Assembly (NCBI GenBank): GCA_934573935.1
Contig: CAKTMO010000007.1
Span: 1-64,000, forward strand
Source of the DNA: an uncultured Oscillospiraceae bacterium
GTDB lineage: Bacteria > Bacillota > Clostridia > Oscillospirales > Oscillospiraceae
Direction: 5' to 3'
Length of the DNA: 64,000 bases
In this document: one piece after another, positions 25,391 to 33,827 of the stretch
Numbering within the stretch: the first letter of the stretch is position 1
Layout: the number at the start of each line of letters is the position of its first letter
The notes under the pieces: generated by a model
Database searches by the model: none
What the model saw: only the letters and a program-made list of their open reading frames with translations
What the model was told of the DNA's origin: nothing
Position numbers and translations under genes: made by a program

Positions 25391-25475
25391 CGGTAGTCGC
25401 TCCTTTTTGAGAATATTCTATCATGGATAGTATAACACCGCGGCAGCCGTTTGAAAAGCGGCGGCGGAAATTTTT

Positions 25476-26819
25476 TCATAGACCGGACGCCAGCTCCGCG
25501 ATCCGCGTCCACAGCACGGGGCCTACCGCGCCGCTCTGGTCGATGCCCTGCTGCCGCTGAAGGGCCAGCACCGCACGCTGGGTGGCGGGGCCGAAGATGC
25601 CGTCCACCTCCACCGTGGGAATGGCGGGATCCCGTGCGGCGATGGTGCGGATATTCCGCTGCAGCTGCCGGACGGAGCGCCCCTCGTCCCCCAGAGCCAG
25701 AAAGCGGCCTGGGTACACCTGCTCGATAAAATTCTGATAGTCCTGGGGCAGATCCCGCAGGATCTGGTCGTACACGTTCAGCATGCGGTTCCAGGTGTCG
25801 CGGCCCACGATGCCGTCCACCGTCAGGCCATAGGCATTCTGGAAGGCATACACCGCGTCGCGGGTGGCGTCGTCAAAGGTGCCGGTGATGGCGATCTGGG
25901 GCAGCTCCGGCAGGAAAAAGCCCAGAAAGGCCAGATAATACTGCACCGTGCTGACCGCCACGCCGGTGTCGCCGTAGCGCAGCACCTCCAGAAAGGCGGG
26001 CTGTATCTCCGTCAGGGTCAGCCCCTCGCTGGCCAGCTCCGAGAGCTGCTTGACCCCTGTCCAGACCTCCTTGATCTTATACCAGGTGGCCTTGCCCACA
26101 ATGCCGTCGGTGTCCAGATTGAACACCCGCTGGAATTCCCGCACCGCGTCCTCCGTGCTGCGGTCATAGTCGTTGGACACCGGCGAGATAGCGGGTATCC
26201 CGGGATAGTTCTCACGGATGCGGTTGAGCTGCTGCTGAATGGTGCGGACGCTCTGACCATAGGAGCCCCGTTCCAGTGGGCGGCCCGGGTAAGAGGGGAT
26301 ATTGTCCCCCACCGGCGCGTCAAAGACGATGTTGATATCGTCGCCATAGTAGTATTGCAGGATCTCGTAGGGAATATAGCCCGCCTCCGCCAGATCCACG
26401 CTGCCCCATTGGCTCAGGCCGTTGCAGCGGGTGCGGTTGCCGTCGCAGAAGGCGGCGAACAGCGGCTCCACGTTGCCCTGGCGCACGATGTAGTTGTTGA
26501 AGATGTCGTCTACGATGCGGCTGATGTTTTCAAACACGTTGCCGCCGGAGACATAGGCCTGATCCCGCTGGGTGGTGCTGGTGATATCAAAGTCGTAGCC
26601 GCGGCTGCGGTAATACTCCGTATAGATCCGGTTCAGCGCAAAGGAGATCTGGGCCAGAATGTTGGCCCGCAGGGCCGCCTCCGGCCAGGTGGGGTACAGC
26701 TCGTGGGAGGCCACGTTCTTGATGTAGCTGGTGAAGGGGACCGTCACGTTGGGGGCGGGGCTGTCGGGCAGGCCCAGATGGACGGTGATATTGGTGGGGA
26801 CCACCGGATAGGTCGGCAT
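25476..26819 (-). CDS. SpoIID-domain protein with three peptidoglycan-binding repeats
   Basis: A 447-residue protein. Residues ~25-160 resemble a SpoIID-type domain (YIKNVASHELYPTWPEAALRA, then DGNRTRCNGLSQWGSVDLA). Three PG_binding_1 modules follow at roughly 190-250, 275-350 and 370-445 (DGIVGKATWYKI, DGIVGRDTWNRM, DGIFGPATQRAV). No signal peptide is visible, as often seen for spore-coat or cortex proteins made inside the mother cell. It is 16 bp downstream of a small companion gene. A role in spore envelope or cortex remodelling is inferred. Confidence 0.85.
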   Translation of the reverse strand: MPTYPVVPTNITVHLGLPDSPAPNVTVPFTSYIKNVASHELYPTWPEAALRANILAQISFALNRIYTEYYRSRGYDFDITSTTQRDQAYVSGGNVFENISRIVDDIFNNYIVRQGNVEPLFAAFCDGNRTRCNGLSQWGSVDLAEAGYIPYEILQYYYGDDINIVFDAPVGDNIPSYPGRPLERGSYGQSVRTIQQQLNRIRENYPGIPAISPVSNDYDRSTEDAVREFQRVFNLDTDGIVGKATWYKIKEVWTGVKQLSELASEGLTLTEIQPAFLEVLRYGDTGVAVSTVQYYLAFLGFFLPELPQIAITGTFDDATRDAVYAFQNAYGLTVDGIVGRDTWNRMLNVYDQILRDLPQDYQNFIEQVYPGRFLALGDEGRSVRQLQRNIRTIAARDPAIPTVEVDGIFGPATQRAVLALQRQQGIDQSGAVGPVLWTRIAELASGL

Positions 26820-26835
26820 AGGCTCCCCTCCTTCC

Positions 26836-27222
26836 CTATCGGGTCGCCGGCGTCAGCAGCACCGGCAGGATGGTTTTGGTGCCGATGAAAACGTCCACCG
26901 GCAGGTCGGTGACCGTTTCATAGCTGGGATGGCTCACCGACACCACGTAGTTGGTCACGCTCTCGGCGGCGGTGCTGGGGCTCTGGGATTCATAAAAGGG
27001 CTTTGCCGGCAGGATGAAGCCGTCGGCGATGCCGCTGCTGTCGGTGCGGCGGCGGTACAGCGGCACGCGGCCGCCGCCCAGCATTACCGCCACCTCCACC
27101 AGCGCCCGATTCACCGGAAAGGCGCCCAGCGCCGTGGAGACCTGCACCCGCAGGGTGCCACGCTCCGGATTGCCGTCCAGAAAGGGCTGCAGCTGCTGTA
27201 GGGAAAAATCCTGATTTGCCAT
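26836..27222 (-). CDS. Small beta-sandwich protein paired with the SpoIID-domain gene
   Basis: A 128-residue protein with a pattern like carboxypeptidase-regulatory/transthyretin domains: GTLRVQVSTALGAFPVNRALVEVAV, SSGIADGFILPAKP, YVVSVSHPSYETVTDLPVDV. There is no signal peptide. AGGAGG lies before ATG 27222. It is the first gene of a two-gene unit with the SpoIID/peptidoglycan-binding protein. A structural spore-envelope role is possible but not shown. Confidence 0.65.
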   Translation of the reverse strand: MANQDFSLQQLQPFLDGNPERGTLRVQVSTALGAFPVNRALVEVAVMLGGGRVPLYRRRTDSSGIADGFILPAKPFYESQSPSTAAESVTNYVVSVSHPSYETVTDLPVDVFIGTKTILPVLLTPATR

Positions 27223-27314
27223 GGATATGTCCTCCTATAAACGGCGGCGGAGGGCCGCCGTGGATCATGGTTCCTTCCATTGTATGAAAATGGGCGCTTT
27301 GGGGTGAAAATCCC

Positions 27315-27343
27315 TTGACAAACCGCGGCAAAGTGGGTACAAT
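27315..27343 (+). promoter_or_regulatory. Promoter of leuS
   Basis: TTGACA (27315-27320), 17 bp, TACAAT (27338-27343), just upstream of the T-box leader. Confidence 0.9.
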
Positions 27344-27349
27344 GTGAGC

Positions 27350-27621
27350 AATGTTTTTGTCATAGAAACAGGCAATGATGGGAAAAAAGCGCAGTAATGC
27401 CTGACGGAAGAGAGCCGGCGGTCTGGTGTGAGCCGGTGCGGGTACTGCGTGATACTGGCCCCTGAGCCTTCCGTCTGAACAGGGCGGAACGGCCGCGCCC
27501 CGTTACAGGCGCTTCCCCTTGCACGCAAGGGGGACTGAGCGCCGCGCGGGTGACCGGCGGCGGAATCAGGGTGGTAACACGTTTTCACGTCCCTGACTTC
27601 TTCGGAAGTCGGGGACTTTTT
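27350..27621 (+). promoter_or_regulatory. T-box leader controlling leuS
   Basis: The Stem I region starts with AGAGAGCC (27410 onward) and its base pairs GACGGAAG with CTTCCGTC. A likely specifier CTG (Leu) lies at 27455-27457; another CTG lies at 27462. The antiterminator T-box sequence AGGGTGGTAACACG is at 27568-27581. An intrinsic terminator follows with arms 27589-27600 and 27605-27616, a UUCG loop and five Ts. Uncharged tRNA-Leu should favour read-through into leuS. Confidence 0.92.
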
Positions 27622-27659
27622 ATTGTACCAAAACAAATTCAGATAGAAGGAGAAACAGC

Positions 27660-30170
27660 ATGAATTACGATTTTGCGGCCATTGAAAAGAAATGGCAGGA
27701 AAACTGGGAGAAGACCAAGCCCTACCGCGCCGTTACCGGCGACACGACACGGAAAAAGTTCTACGGTCTGATCGAGTTCCCCTACCCCTCTGCCCAGGGT
27801 CTGCATGTGGGCCATCCCCGCCCCTTTACGGCCATTGATATCGTGACCCGCAAAAAGCGGATGGAGGGCTATAACGTCCTGTTCCCCATCGGCTACGACG
27901 CATTCGGCCTGCCTACGGAGAACTTCGCCATCAAGAATCATATCCATCCCGCCATCGTCACCCACGACAACATCGCCAACTTTACCCGCCAGCTGAAGAT
28001 GCTGGGCTACGGCTTTGACTGGGACCGCTGCGTCAACACCTCCGATCCGGAGTATTACAAGTGGACCCAGTGGATCTTCCTGCAGCTGTTCAAGCACGAC
28101 ATGGCCTATAAGGCCACCATGGCCGTCAACTGGTGCACCAGCTGCAAGGTGGTGCTGGCCAACGAAGAGGTCGTCAACGGCGTGTGCGAGCGCTGCGGCG
28201 GCGAGGTGGTGCAGAAGGAAAAGAGCCAGTGGATGCTGCGCATCACCAAATATGCCCAGCGGCTGATCGACGATCTTGACGATCTGGACTATATCGAGCG
28301 CGTCAAGACCCAGCAGAAGAACTGGATCGGCCGCTCTACCGGTGCGGAGATCACCTTTAAGACCAACATGGGCGAGGATGTGACCGTGTATACCACCCGC
28401 GCCGATACGCTGTTCGGCACCACCTATATGGTCATCTCCCCTGAGCATCCCCTGCTGAAGAAATGGCTGCCTCAGATCGCCAACCGCGCCCAGGTGGAGG
28501 CCTATCAGGCCGAGGCCGCCCGCAAATCCGACTTTGAGCGCGGCGAGCTGAACAAGGACAAGACCGGCGTTCGGCTGGAGGGCGTGGAGGTCATCAATCC
28601 CGTCACCCACAAGCCCCTGCCCATGTTCGTGTCCGACTACGTGCTGATGGGCTACGGCACCGGCATCGTCATGGGCGTGCCCGGCCACGACCAGCGCGAC
28701 TGGGAATTCGCCACCAAGTTCGGTCTGCCCATCATCGAAGTGGTGGCCGGCGGCGACGTGACCAAGGAGGCCTTTGTGGCCAAGGACGACAGCGCCGTGA
28801 TGGTGAACTCAGGCTTCCTGAACGGCATGACTGTCCGCGAGGCCATCCCCGCCATGAAGAAATACGTGGTGGAACAGGGCTTCGGCCATGAAAAGGTCAA
28901 CTACAAGCTCCGCGACTGGGTGTTCTCCCGCCAGCGTTACTGGGGCGAGCCCATCCCCCTGGTGAACTGCGAAAAGTGCGGCTGGGTGCCGCTGCCGGAG
29001 GATCAACTGCCGCTGGTGCTGCCGGAGGTGGAGGCCTATGAGCCCACCGATGACGGCGAAAGCCCCCTGGCCCGCATGACCGACTGGGTCAACACCACCT
29101 GCCCCTGCTGCGGCGGCCCCGCCAAGCGCGAGACCGACACCATGCCCAACTGGGCCGGTTCCAGCTGGTACTTCCTGCGGTATATGGATCCCCACAACAA
29201 GAACGAGCTGGTGTCCAAGGAGGCCGAGGAATACTGGGGCCCCGTGGACTGGTACAACGGCGGCATGGAGCACACCACGCTGCACCTGCTGTACTCCCGC
29301 TTCTGGCATAAGTTCCTGTACGACATCGGCGTGGTCCACACCAAGGAGCCCTATGCCAAGCGCACCAGCCACGGCATGATCCTGGGCGAGAACCCCTACT
29401 ACGTGGGCAACGCCAAGACCGAGGCCGAAAAGGAGGAGCTGATCCGCCTGCACGGCAATCTGGCCCTGCGGCCCTCTGTGAAGATGTCCAAGTCTCTGGG
29501 CAACGTGGTGAACCCCGACGATGTAGTGAAGGAGTTCGGCGCCGACACCCTGCGCCTGTATATCATGTTCATCGGCGACTTTGAGAAGACCGCCACCTGG
29601 TCCACCAACGCCGTCCGCGGCTGCAAGAAGTTCCTGGACCGCTGCTGGAATCTGATGGACATGGCCGAGGATAACGACCAGATCTCCGCCAAGAACGAGT
29701 CCATCATCCACAAGACCATCAAAAAGGTCACCAGCGATATCGACGAACTGAAGATGAATACCGCCATCGCCGCCCTGATGGCGCTGGTGAACGCCTTCTA
29801 CAGCAACGGTCTGACCAAGGGCGACCTGTCCATGCTGATGCTGATGCTGTCCCCCTTCGCCCCCCACATGGTGGAGGAGATGTGGGAGCTGACCGGCTTT
29901 GCCGCCAAGAGCGGCAAGATGGCCATGCAGATGGATTGGCCCGCCTACGACGAGGCCAAGACCATCGACGCCAACGTGGAGATGGCCGTACAGGTCAACG
30001 GCAAGCTGAAGGGCACCGTCAACGTTCCCGTGGACAGCGATGAGGCCGCCGTCATGGAGGCCGTCAAGGCCGTGGAAAAGGTGCAGAAGGCCACCGAGGG
30101 CATGAGCATCGTCAAGACCATTCTGGTAAAGAACAAGCTCATCAACCTGATCGTAAAGCCCGCCAAGTAA
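27660..30170 (+). CDS. leuS: Leucyl-tRNA synthetase
   Basis: An 836-residue class Ia synthetase. The ATP-site HIGH box reads HVGH in YPSAQGLHVGHPRPFT, zinc-type cysteines lie near CTSCKVVLANEEV...CERCG, the CP1 editing domain includes the TRADTLFGTTYMV motif, and KMSKS lies in VKMSKSLGNVVNP. ATG 27660 has AAGGAG. The length fits bacterial LeuRS. It is controlled by the upstream T-box. Confidence 0.98.
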   Translation: MNYDFAAIEKKWQENWEKTKPYRAVTGDTTRKKFYGLIEFPYPSAQGLHVGHPRPFTAIDIVTRKKRMEGYNVLFPIGYDAFGLPTENFAIKNHIHPAIVTHDNIANFTRQLKMLGYGFDWDRCVNTSDPEYYKWTQWIFLQLFKHDMAYKATMAVNWCTSCKVVLANEEVVNGVCERCGGEVVQKEKSQWMLRITKYAQRLIDDLDDLDYIERVKTQQKNWIGRSTGAEITFKTNMGEDVTVYTTRADTLFGTTYMVISPEHPLLKKWLPQIANRAQVEAYQAEAARKSDFERGELNKDKTGVRLEGVEVINPVTHKPLPMFVSDYVLMGYGTGIVMGVPGHDQRDWEFATKFGLPIIEVVAGGDVTKEAFVAKDDSAVMVNSGFLNGMTVREAIPAMKKYVVEQGFGHEKVNYKLRDWVFSRQRYWGEPIPLVNCEKCGWVPLPEDQLPLVLPEVEAYEPTDDGESPLARMTDWVNTTCPCCGGPAKRETDTMPNWAGSSWYFLRYMDPHNKNELVSKEAEEYWGPVDWYNGGMEHTTLHLLYSRFWHKFLYDIGVVHTKEPYAKRTSHGMILGENPYYVGNAKTEAEKEELIRLHGNLALRPSVKMSKSLGNVVNPDDVVKEFGADTLRLYIMFIGDFEKTATWSTNAVRGCKKFLDRCWNLMDMAEDNDQISAKNESIIHKTIKKVTSDIDELKMNTAIAALMALVNAFYSNGLTKGDLSMLMLMLSPFAPHMVEEMWELTGFAAKSGKMAMQMDWPAYDEAKTIDANVEMAVQVNGKLKGTVNVPVDSDEAAVMEAVKAVEKVQKATEGMSIVKTILVKNKLINLIVKPAK

Positions 30171-30188
30171 GAAACCAGACAAAAGAGA

Positions 30189-30213
30189 GGCGCCGCGGAA
30201 TTTCCGCGGCGCC
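30189..30213 (+). terminator. Intrinsic terminator of leuS
   Basis: GC-only stem GGCGCCGCGG/CCGCGGCGCC with AATTT loop followed by TTTTCTG. Confidence 0.88.
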
Positions 30214-30261
30214 TTTTCTGAAAAGCAGGAAAATTTTCAAATGGAGGATACGGGAATATAA

Positions 30262-30299
30262 AAAGCTCCCCTATGCAGGAAACTGCATAGGGGAGCTTT
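30262..30299 (-). terminator. Intrinsic terminator of the ssnA-ygfK transcript
   Basis: Perfect 17-bp arms (30262-30278 and 30283-30299), 4-nt loop, and T-run on the minus strand. It lies 65 bp after the ygfK stop. Confidence 0.88.
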
Positions 30300-30363
30300 G
30301 CTTAGTGCCGGCTTTTATGAGCGCGGCTTACTTTACCGATAGTCTGGTGTAATCGTTGCCAGC

Positions 30364-33315
30364 TCAGGCAAACAGATAGCCGTATTTGTCACGAATGGTG
30401 ACGATCAGCGTCTCCAGATCGGCGGGCAGGTCATTTTTGCCGCTCAAATCATAGTCCTTCGGCTCACCGAAGGTGCGCACGCGCACCTTGTTGCCGCCCA
30501 GGAACAGGACACCTGCGTTGTGGGAATCCACCATGTCCTCCGCGGTCTGGAACAGGGTGAACTTGTCGTGGCAGGGCTCGGAGGCGTAGGGGCAGAACTG
30601 GGTGCAGTTGCCGCACTCGTTGCACATCTTGTCCACGTGGACGATCTGATGCTTGCCGTCGGCCATGGCGATGGCCACGTTGGCGCGGTTGGGGCAGGAG
30701 TCCACGCAGTTCTCGCACACCGTCTGGCACTGCAGGCAGCGCTTGCCCTCCTGGCAGGGATACTCCGCCATCTTCAGGGTGCCCTTCTTGGCGGCGGCGT
30801 CCGCGATGGTGACGTAGGCCTGGGCGGGGATCTCGTAGGTGTGGGGCGCGCCGATGACTTCCGCGGCGAAAGCGGCGGCGTCCGCGATGCCCTCGACGAC
30901 GGTGGCGGGGCCGCGGGTGGCGTCACCGGCGGCGTACACGCCCTCGATGTTGGTCTTGAAGGCGGGACGGCCCTTCTTGTCCAGCTGGATGCCGTTGGCG
31001 GCCATGAGGGCGTCGTCCACCTGCTCGCCCACGGCGGAGATCACCAGATCGCAGGGGATGTCGAAGAACTCACCGCTGCCCACGGGGCTGCGGCGGCCGG
31101 AGGCATCCGCCTCGCCCAGCACCATCTTTTCACACGTCAGCACGCCGTCGGCCTGCTTCACGGGAGCGGCCAGCTCGGCGAAGGTCACGCCGTCAGCCAG
31201 GGCCAGGGCCAGCTCATGCTCGTCGGCGGGCATGTACTTGCGGGTACGGCGATAGACTAGGGTCACGTTCTTGGCGCCGCTGCGCTTGGCAAGACGGGCC
31301 GCGTCCATGGCGGTGTTGCCGCCGCCGATGACGGCGATATTGCCTGCCACGGCGATGTTGCCTGCCTTCATGCCCTTCATCCACTGGATGGCACCGGCCA
31401 CGTCACCGGCGATGTCCAGCTTGCCGGGCTTCCATGCGCCCACGGCGAACAGAATGTGGGTGTAACCCTGCTTTTTCAGCTCCTCCACAGAGGGAGCGGG
31501 GGCGCCGCACTTGACCTCGACGCCGTACTTCTCCATCATGGCGATGTCTTTGGCGATGGTCTCGTTGGCAATGCGGAAGCTGGGGATCACGTGACGAGGC
31601 ACGCCGCCCAGTTCCTTTTCACGCTCGAAGATGGTCACGGCGATACCGGCGCGGGCCAGGAAGTTGGCGGCGGCGATACCGGTGGGGCCGCCGCCGATGA
31701 TGGCGGCCTTCTTGCCCGCCACCTTCTCAGTGGGACGGATGTTGGCCATGACGGCGCTGTAGCCGTTCTTGGCGGCCACCAGCTTGGCGTCGCGGATGTG
31801 GACGGACTCCTCGTAGAAGTTGCGGGAGCACTTGGTCTGGCAGCGGTGTGCGCAGATGGTGCCGGTCAGGAAGGGCAGGGGGTTCTTCTCACAGATCAGC
31901 TTCAGAGCCGGGCCGTACAAGCCCTTGTTCACCAGCTCCAGATACTCAGGAATGTCCTGAGCAATGGGGCAGCCGCCCTTGCAGGGTGCGCTGAAGCAGT
32001 CGATCCAGGGCACGTTCTTGTCGCTCTTGCGGCTGGGCAGGGGCTTGATGGGCTTCACGTGATGCACGTCAGTGTGGCTGGCGGTGGACATCTCGCAGAT
32101 GGCCTGGGTATCAGTGCCGCAGAAGGGCTTGTAGGTCATGGGCTCCACCTTTTCCACCATCTGCAGCAGACGGTTGTAGCCGCCGGGCTTCAAAATGGTG
32201 GTGGCCACGGTGATGGGCCAGATGCCTGCGGCAAACAGCTTGTCGCAGTTGAAGTACTCCGCGCCGCCGGCGAAGGAGATACGCATCTTGCCCTTAAACT
32301 GGCGGGAGATACGGTGGCACATCTCAATGGTCAGGGGGAACAGGCTGCGGCCGGACATGTACATTTCGTCATTGGGCAGCTCGCCGCGGGTGGTGTCCAC
32401 AGGGAAGGTGTTGCTGAGCTTCAGGCCGAACTCCAGCCCCTTGCTGTCGGCCAGGGCCTGTAGGCGCTCGAACATAGGCACGGCGTCGGCCCACTGGAGA
32501 TCCTCGTTGAAATGGTGCTCGTCAAACACGATGTAGTCGTAGCCCATGCTGTCCAGGGTGCGGCGCGCGGTCTCGTAGCCCAGAATGGTGGGGTTGCACT
32601 TGACGAAGGTGTGCAGGTGCTTCTCGGAGATCAGATAGCTGGCGATGCGCTCAATCTCATCGGGGGGGCAGCCGTGGAGGGTGGACACGGTGACGCTGCG
32701 GCTGACGCGGGGGTCAATGGCGTCGATATAGTCGCTCTCCTCGGGGAACAGCTCCTTCAGAACGGCCTTGCACTCGCCGAAGATGGCGGTCTTGGTAGCG
32801 TCCTTCATGCCCTCGATATAGGTGTTGACCTTCTCGCCCTTGATGCCCTCCAAATCGTAGCCTACGGACATATTGAACACGAAGCCGTTGGGATCGCCCA
32901 GACCGTAGACCTTGCTGAGCACCTTCAGGGCGCACCAGGCCTTGATATATTCGTCCATGGCCTGGGGCACGGTCAGCTCGGTGGACCATTCCTGATTATA
33001 GCCCTCGTCATTGGCCAGGATGCAGGGGCGGGGCACACAGGCGGCCAGATCGGCGCCGTCCATCTTCTGGACGGTCTTTACCTCGAAGAAGCGGGCGCCG
33101 GCCATGTAGGCGGCGATGATGTTCTGGGCCAGCTGGCTGTTGGGACCGGCGGCGGGGCCGAAGGGCGTTTCGATACGCTCGCCAAAAATGGGCAGCGACT
33201 TGCCGGTGGCATGATATGCCTTGCGGACACCGAAGATCTCGCCGCAGTTGGCGTATTCGGTGACCACCCAGTTCATCAGAGACTTAAAAGGGATGGGATA
33301 CATTTTTTCAGACAT
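30364..33315 (-). CDS. ygfK: YgfK-like iron-sulfur flavoprotein (so-called putative selenate reductase subunit)
   Basis: A 983-residue multidomain redox protein. The N-terminal ~400 residues are dihydroorotate-dehydrogenase/TIM-like (ETPFGPAAGPNSQLAQN). A Cys-rich GltD-type segment follows (CKGGCPIAQDIPEYLELV). FAD- and NAD(P)-binding motifs are IIGGGPTGIAAANFLARAG and IAVIGGGNTAMDAARLAKR. Two Cys clusters end the protein (CLQCQTVCENCVDSCP; CNECGNCTQFCPYASEPC). YgfK is encoded with SsnA and molybdenum hydroxylases in E. coli and belongs to gene sets tied to anaerobic purine degradation in gut bacteria. The exact electron-transfer step is not settled. Confidence 0.92.
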   Translation of the reverse strand: MSEKMYPIPFKSLMNWVVTEYANCGEIFGVRKAYHATGKSLPIFGERIETPFGPAAGPNSQLAQNIIAAYMAGARFFEVKTVQKMDGADLAACVPRPCILANDEGYNQEWSTELTVPQAMDEYIKAWCALKVLSKVYGLGDPNGFVFNMSVGYDLEGIKGEKVNTYIEGMKDATKTAIFGECKAVLKELFPEESDYIDAIDPRVSRSVTVSTLHGCPPDEIERIASYLISEKHLHTFVKCNPTILGYETARRTLDSMGYDYIVFDEHHFNEDLQWADAVPMFERLQALADSKGLEFGLKLSNTFPVDTTRGELPNDEMYMSGRSLFPLTIEMCHRISRQFKGKMRISFAGGAEYFNCDKLFAAGIWPITVATTILKPGGYNRLLQMVEKVEPMTYKPFCGTDTQAICEMSTASHTDVHHVKPIKPLPSRKSDKNVPWIDCFSAPCKGGCPIAQDIPEYLELVNKGLYGPALKLICEKNPLPFLTGTICAHRCQTKCSRNFYEESVHIRDAKLVAAKNGYSAVMANIRPTEKVAGKKAAIIGGGPTGIAAANFLARAGIAVTIFEREKELGGVPRHVIPSFRIANETIAKDIAMMEKYGVEVKCGAPAPSVEELKKQGYTHILFAVGAWKPGKLDIAGDVAGAIQWMKGMKAGNIAVAGNIAVIGGGNTAMDAARLAKRSGAKNVTLVYRRTRKYMPADEHELALALADGVTFAELAAPVKQADGVLTCEKMVLGEADASGRRSPVGSGEFFDIPCDLVISAVGEQVDDALMAANGIQLDKKGRPAFKTNIEGVYAAGDATRGPATVVEGIADAAAFAAEVIGAPHTYEIPAQAYVTIADAAAKKGTLKMAEYPCQEGKRCLQCQTVCENCVDSCPNRANVAIAMADGKHQIVHVDKMCNECGNCTQFCPYASEPCHDKFTLFQTAEDMVDSHNAGVLFLGGNKVRVRTFGEPKDYDLSGKNDLPADLETLIVTIRDKYGYLFA

Positions 33316-33514
33316 GGGATGTCCTCCTTGTCATAGTTCAGAATAATACTCGTCCTCCGCCCAGTGGGCGGGATTATTGTCGATGTATTGCCAGATGCGG
33401 AGATAATCTGCCTCGTTGCGGATGACGTGGTCGTAAAAGGATGTTTGCCATATGGACCAAATTCGCGTGTAACCATTACCTTGATGGATCGAACGATATC
33501 CGAAAGTGTCGTAG

Positions 33515-33536
33515 GGCGGGGTGCCCTCACCCCGCC
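33515..33536. repeat. REP-like palindrome inside the RAYT gene (copy 1)
   Basis: Arms GGCGGGGTG (33515-33523) and CACCCCGCC (33528-33536) with a CCCT loop, preceded by CGTAG. The stem and its flanks match the copy at 53744-53765. Confidence 0.88.
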
Positions 33537-33681
33537 GTCTGCGGCAGGTTCAATGGCAACGATCAAATGTACATGGTTGGGCATGATAACAAATGTATTT
33601 ATTGAAACATTTGGGTATATATCATTCGTCCGAAAAATGTGCTTTTCAATCGTGCGCCCGATATCGGATAATTCTACGCAC

Positions 33682-33703
33682 GGCGGGGTGAGGGCACCCC
33701 GCC
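33682..33703. repeat. REP-like palindrome inside the RAYT gene (copy 2, opposite orientation)
   Basis: The same arms (33682-33690 and 33695-33703) with an AGGG loop, followed by CTACG. It is the inverted partner of the copy at 33515; together they bracket the HUH-motif segment. Confidence 0.88.
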
Positions 33704-33827
33704 CTACGGATATGCGGCTTAATATTCTTTTGCGCTTATCGGTGCATATGGTCACAAAATACCAACCGTGGCTGTAATCGAAGCCTTTTAACCGCGGATG
33801 GCTCCGCTGCGGCAATATATCCACGTA

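Larger units (their letters stand above)
33331..33824 (-). pseudogene. REP-associated tyrosine transposase (RAYT), frameshifted
   Basis: GTG 33824 starts a Y1-type HUH transposase: YSHGWYFVTICTDKRKR, then MPNHVHLIV with the H-x-H pair. After VMVTRE (near 33464) the frame is broken. The other frame continues with WQTSFYDHVIRNEADYLR and IWQYIDNNPAHWAEDEYY, ending at the TGA at 33331, which is the expected RAYT C-terminus with its tyrosine. One missing A in the GAATTT run would explain it. Two REP-like palindromes lie inside the reading frame and are translated as VGRGALTPP and GGVRAPRPT. The gene sits 3 bp after ssnA and 15 bp before ygfK on the same strand. Confidence 0.82.

Noticed and set aside
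28809..30182. 457-codon minus-strand frame opposite leuS
   Set aside because: Shadow of the synthetase frame and overlaps its terminator side; no domains.
30262..30299. Hairpin after ygfK considered as a riboswitch or small RNA
   Set aside because: A simple perfect stem with a T-run, fully explained as the terminator of the minus-strand operon.
33276..33330. Tail of the longer RAYT frame running into ygfK
   Set aside because: The homologous C-terminus lies in the other frame and stops at 33331; the longer tail is out-of-frame read-through overlapping ygfK.
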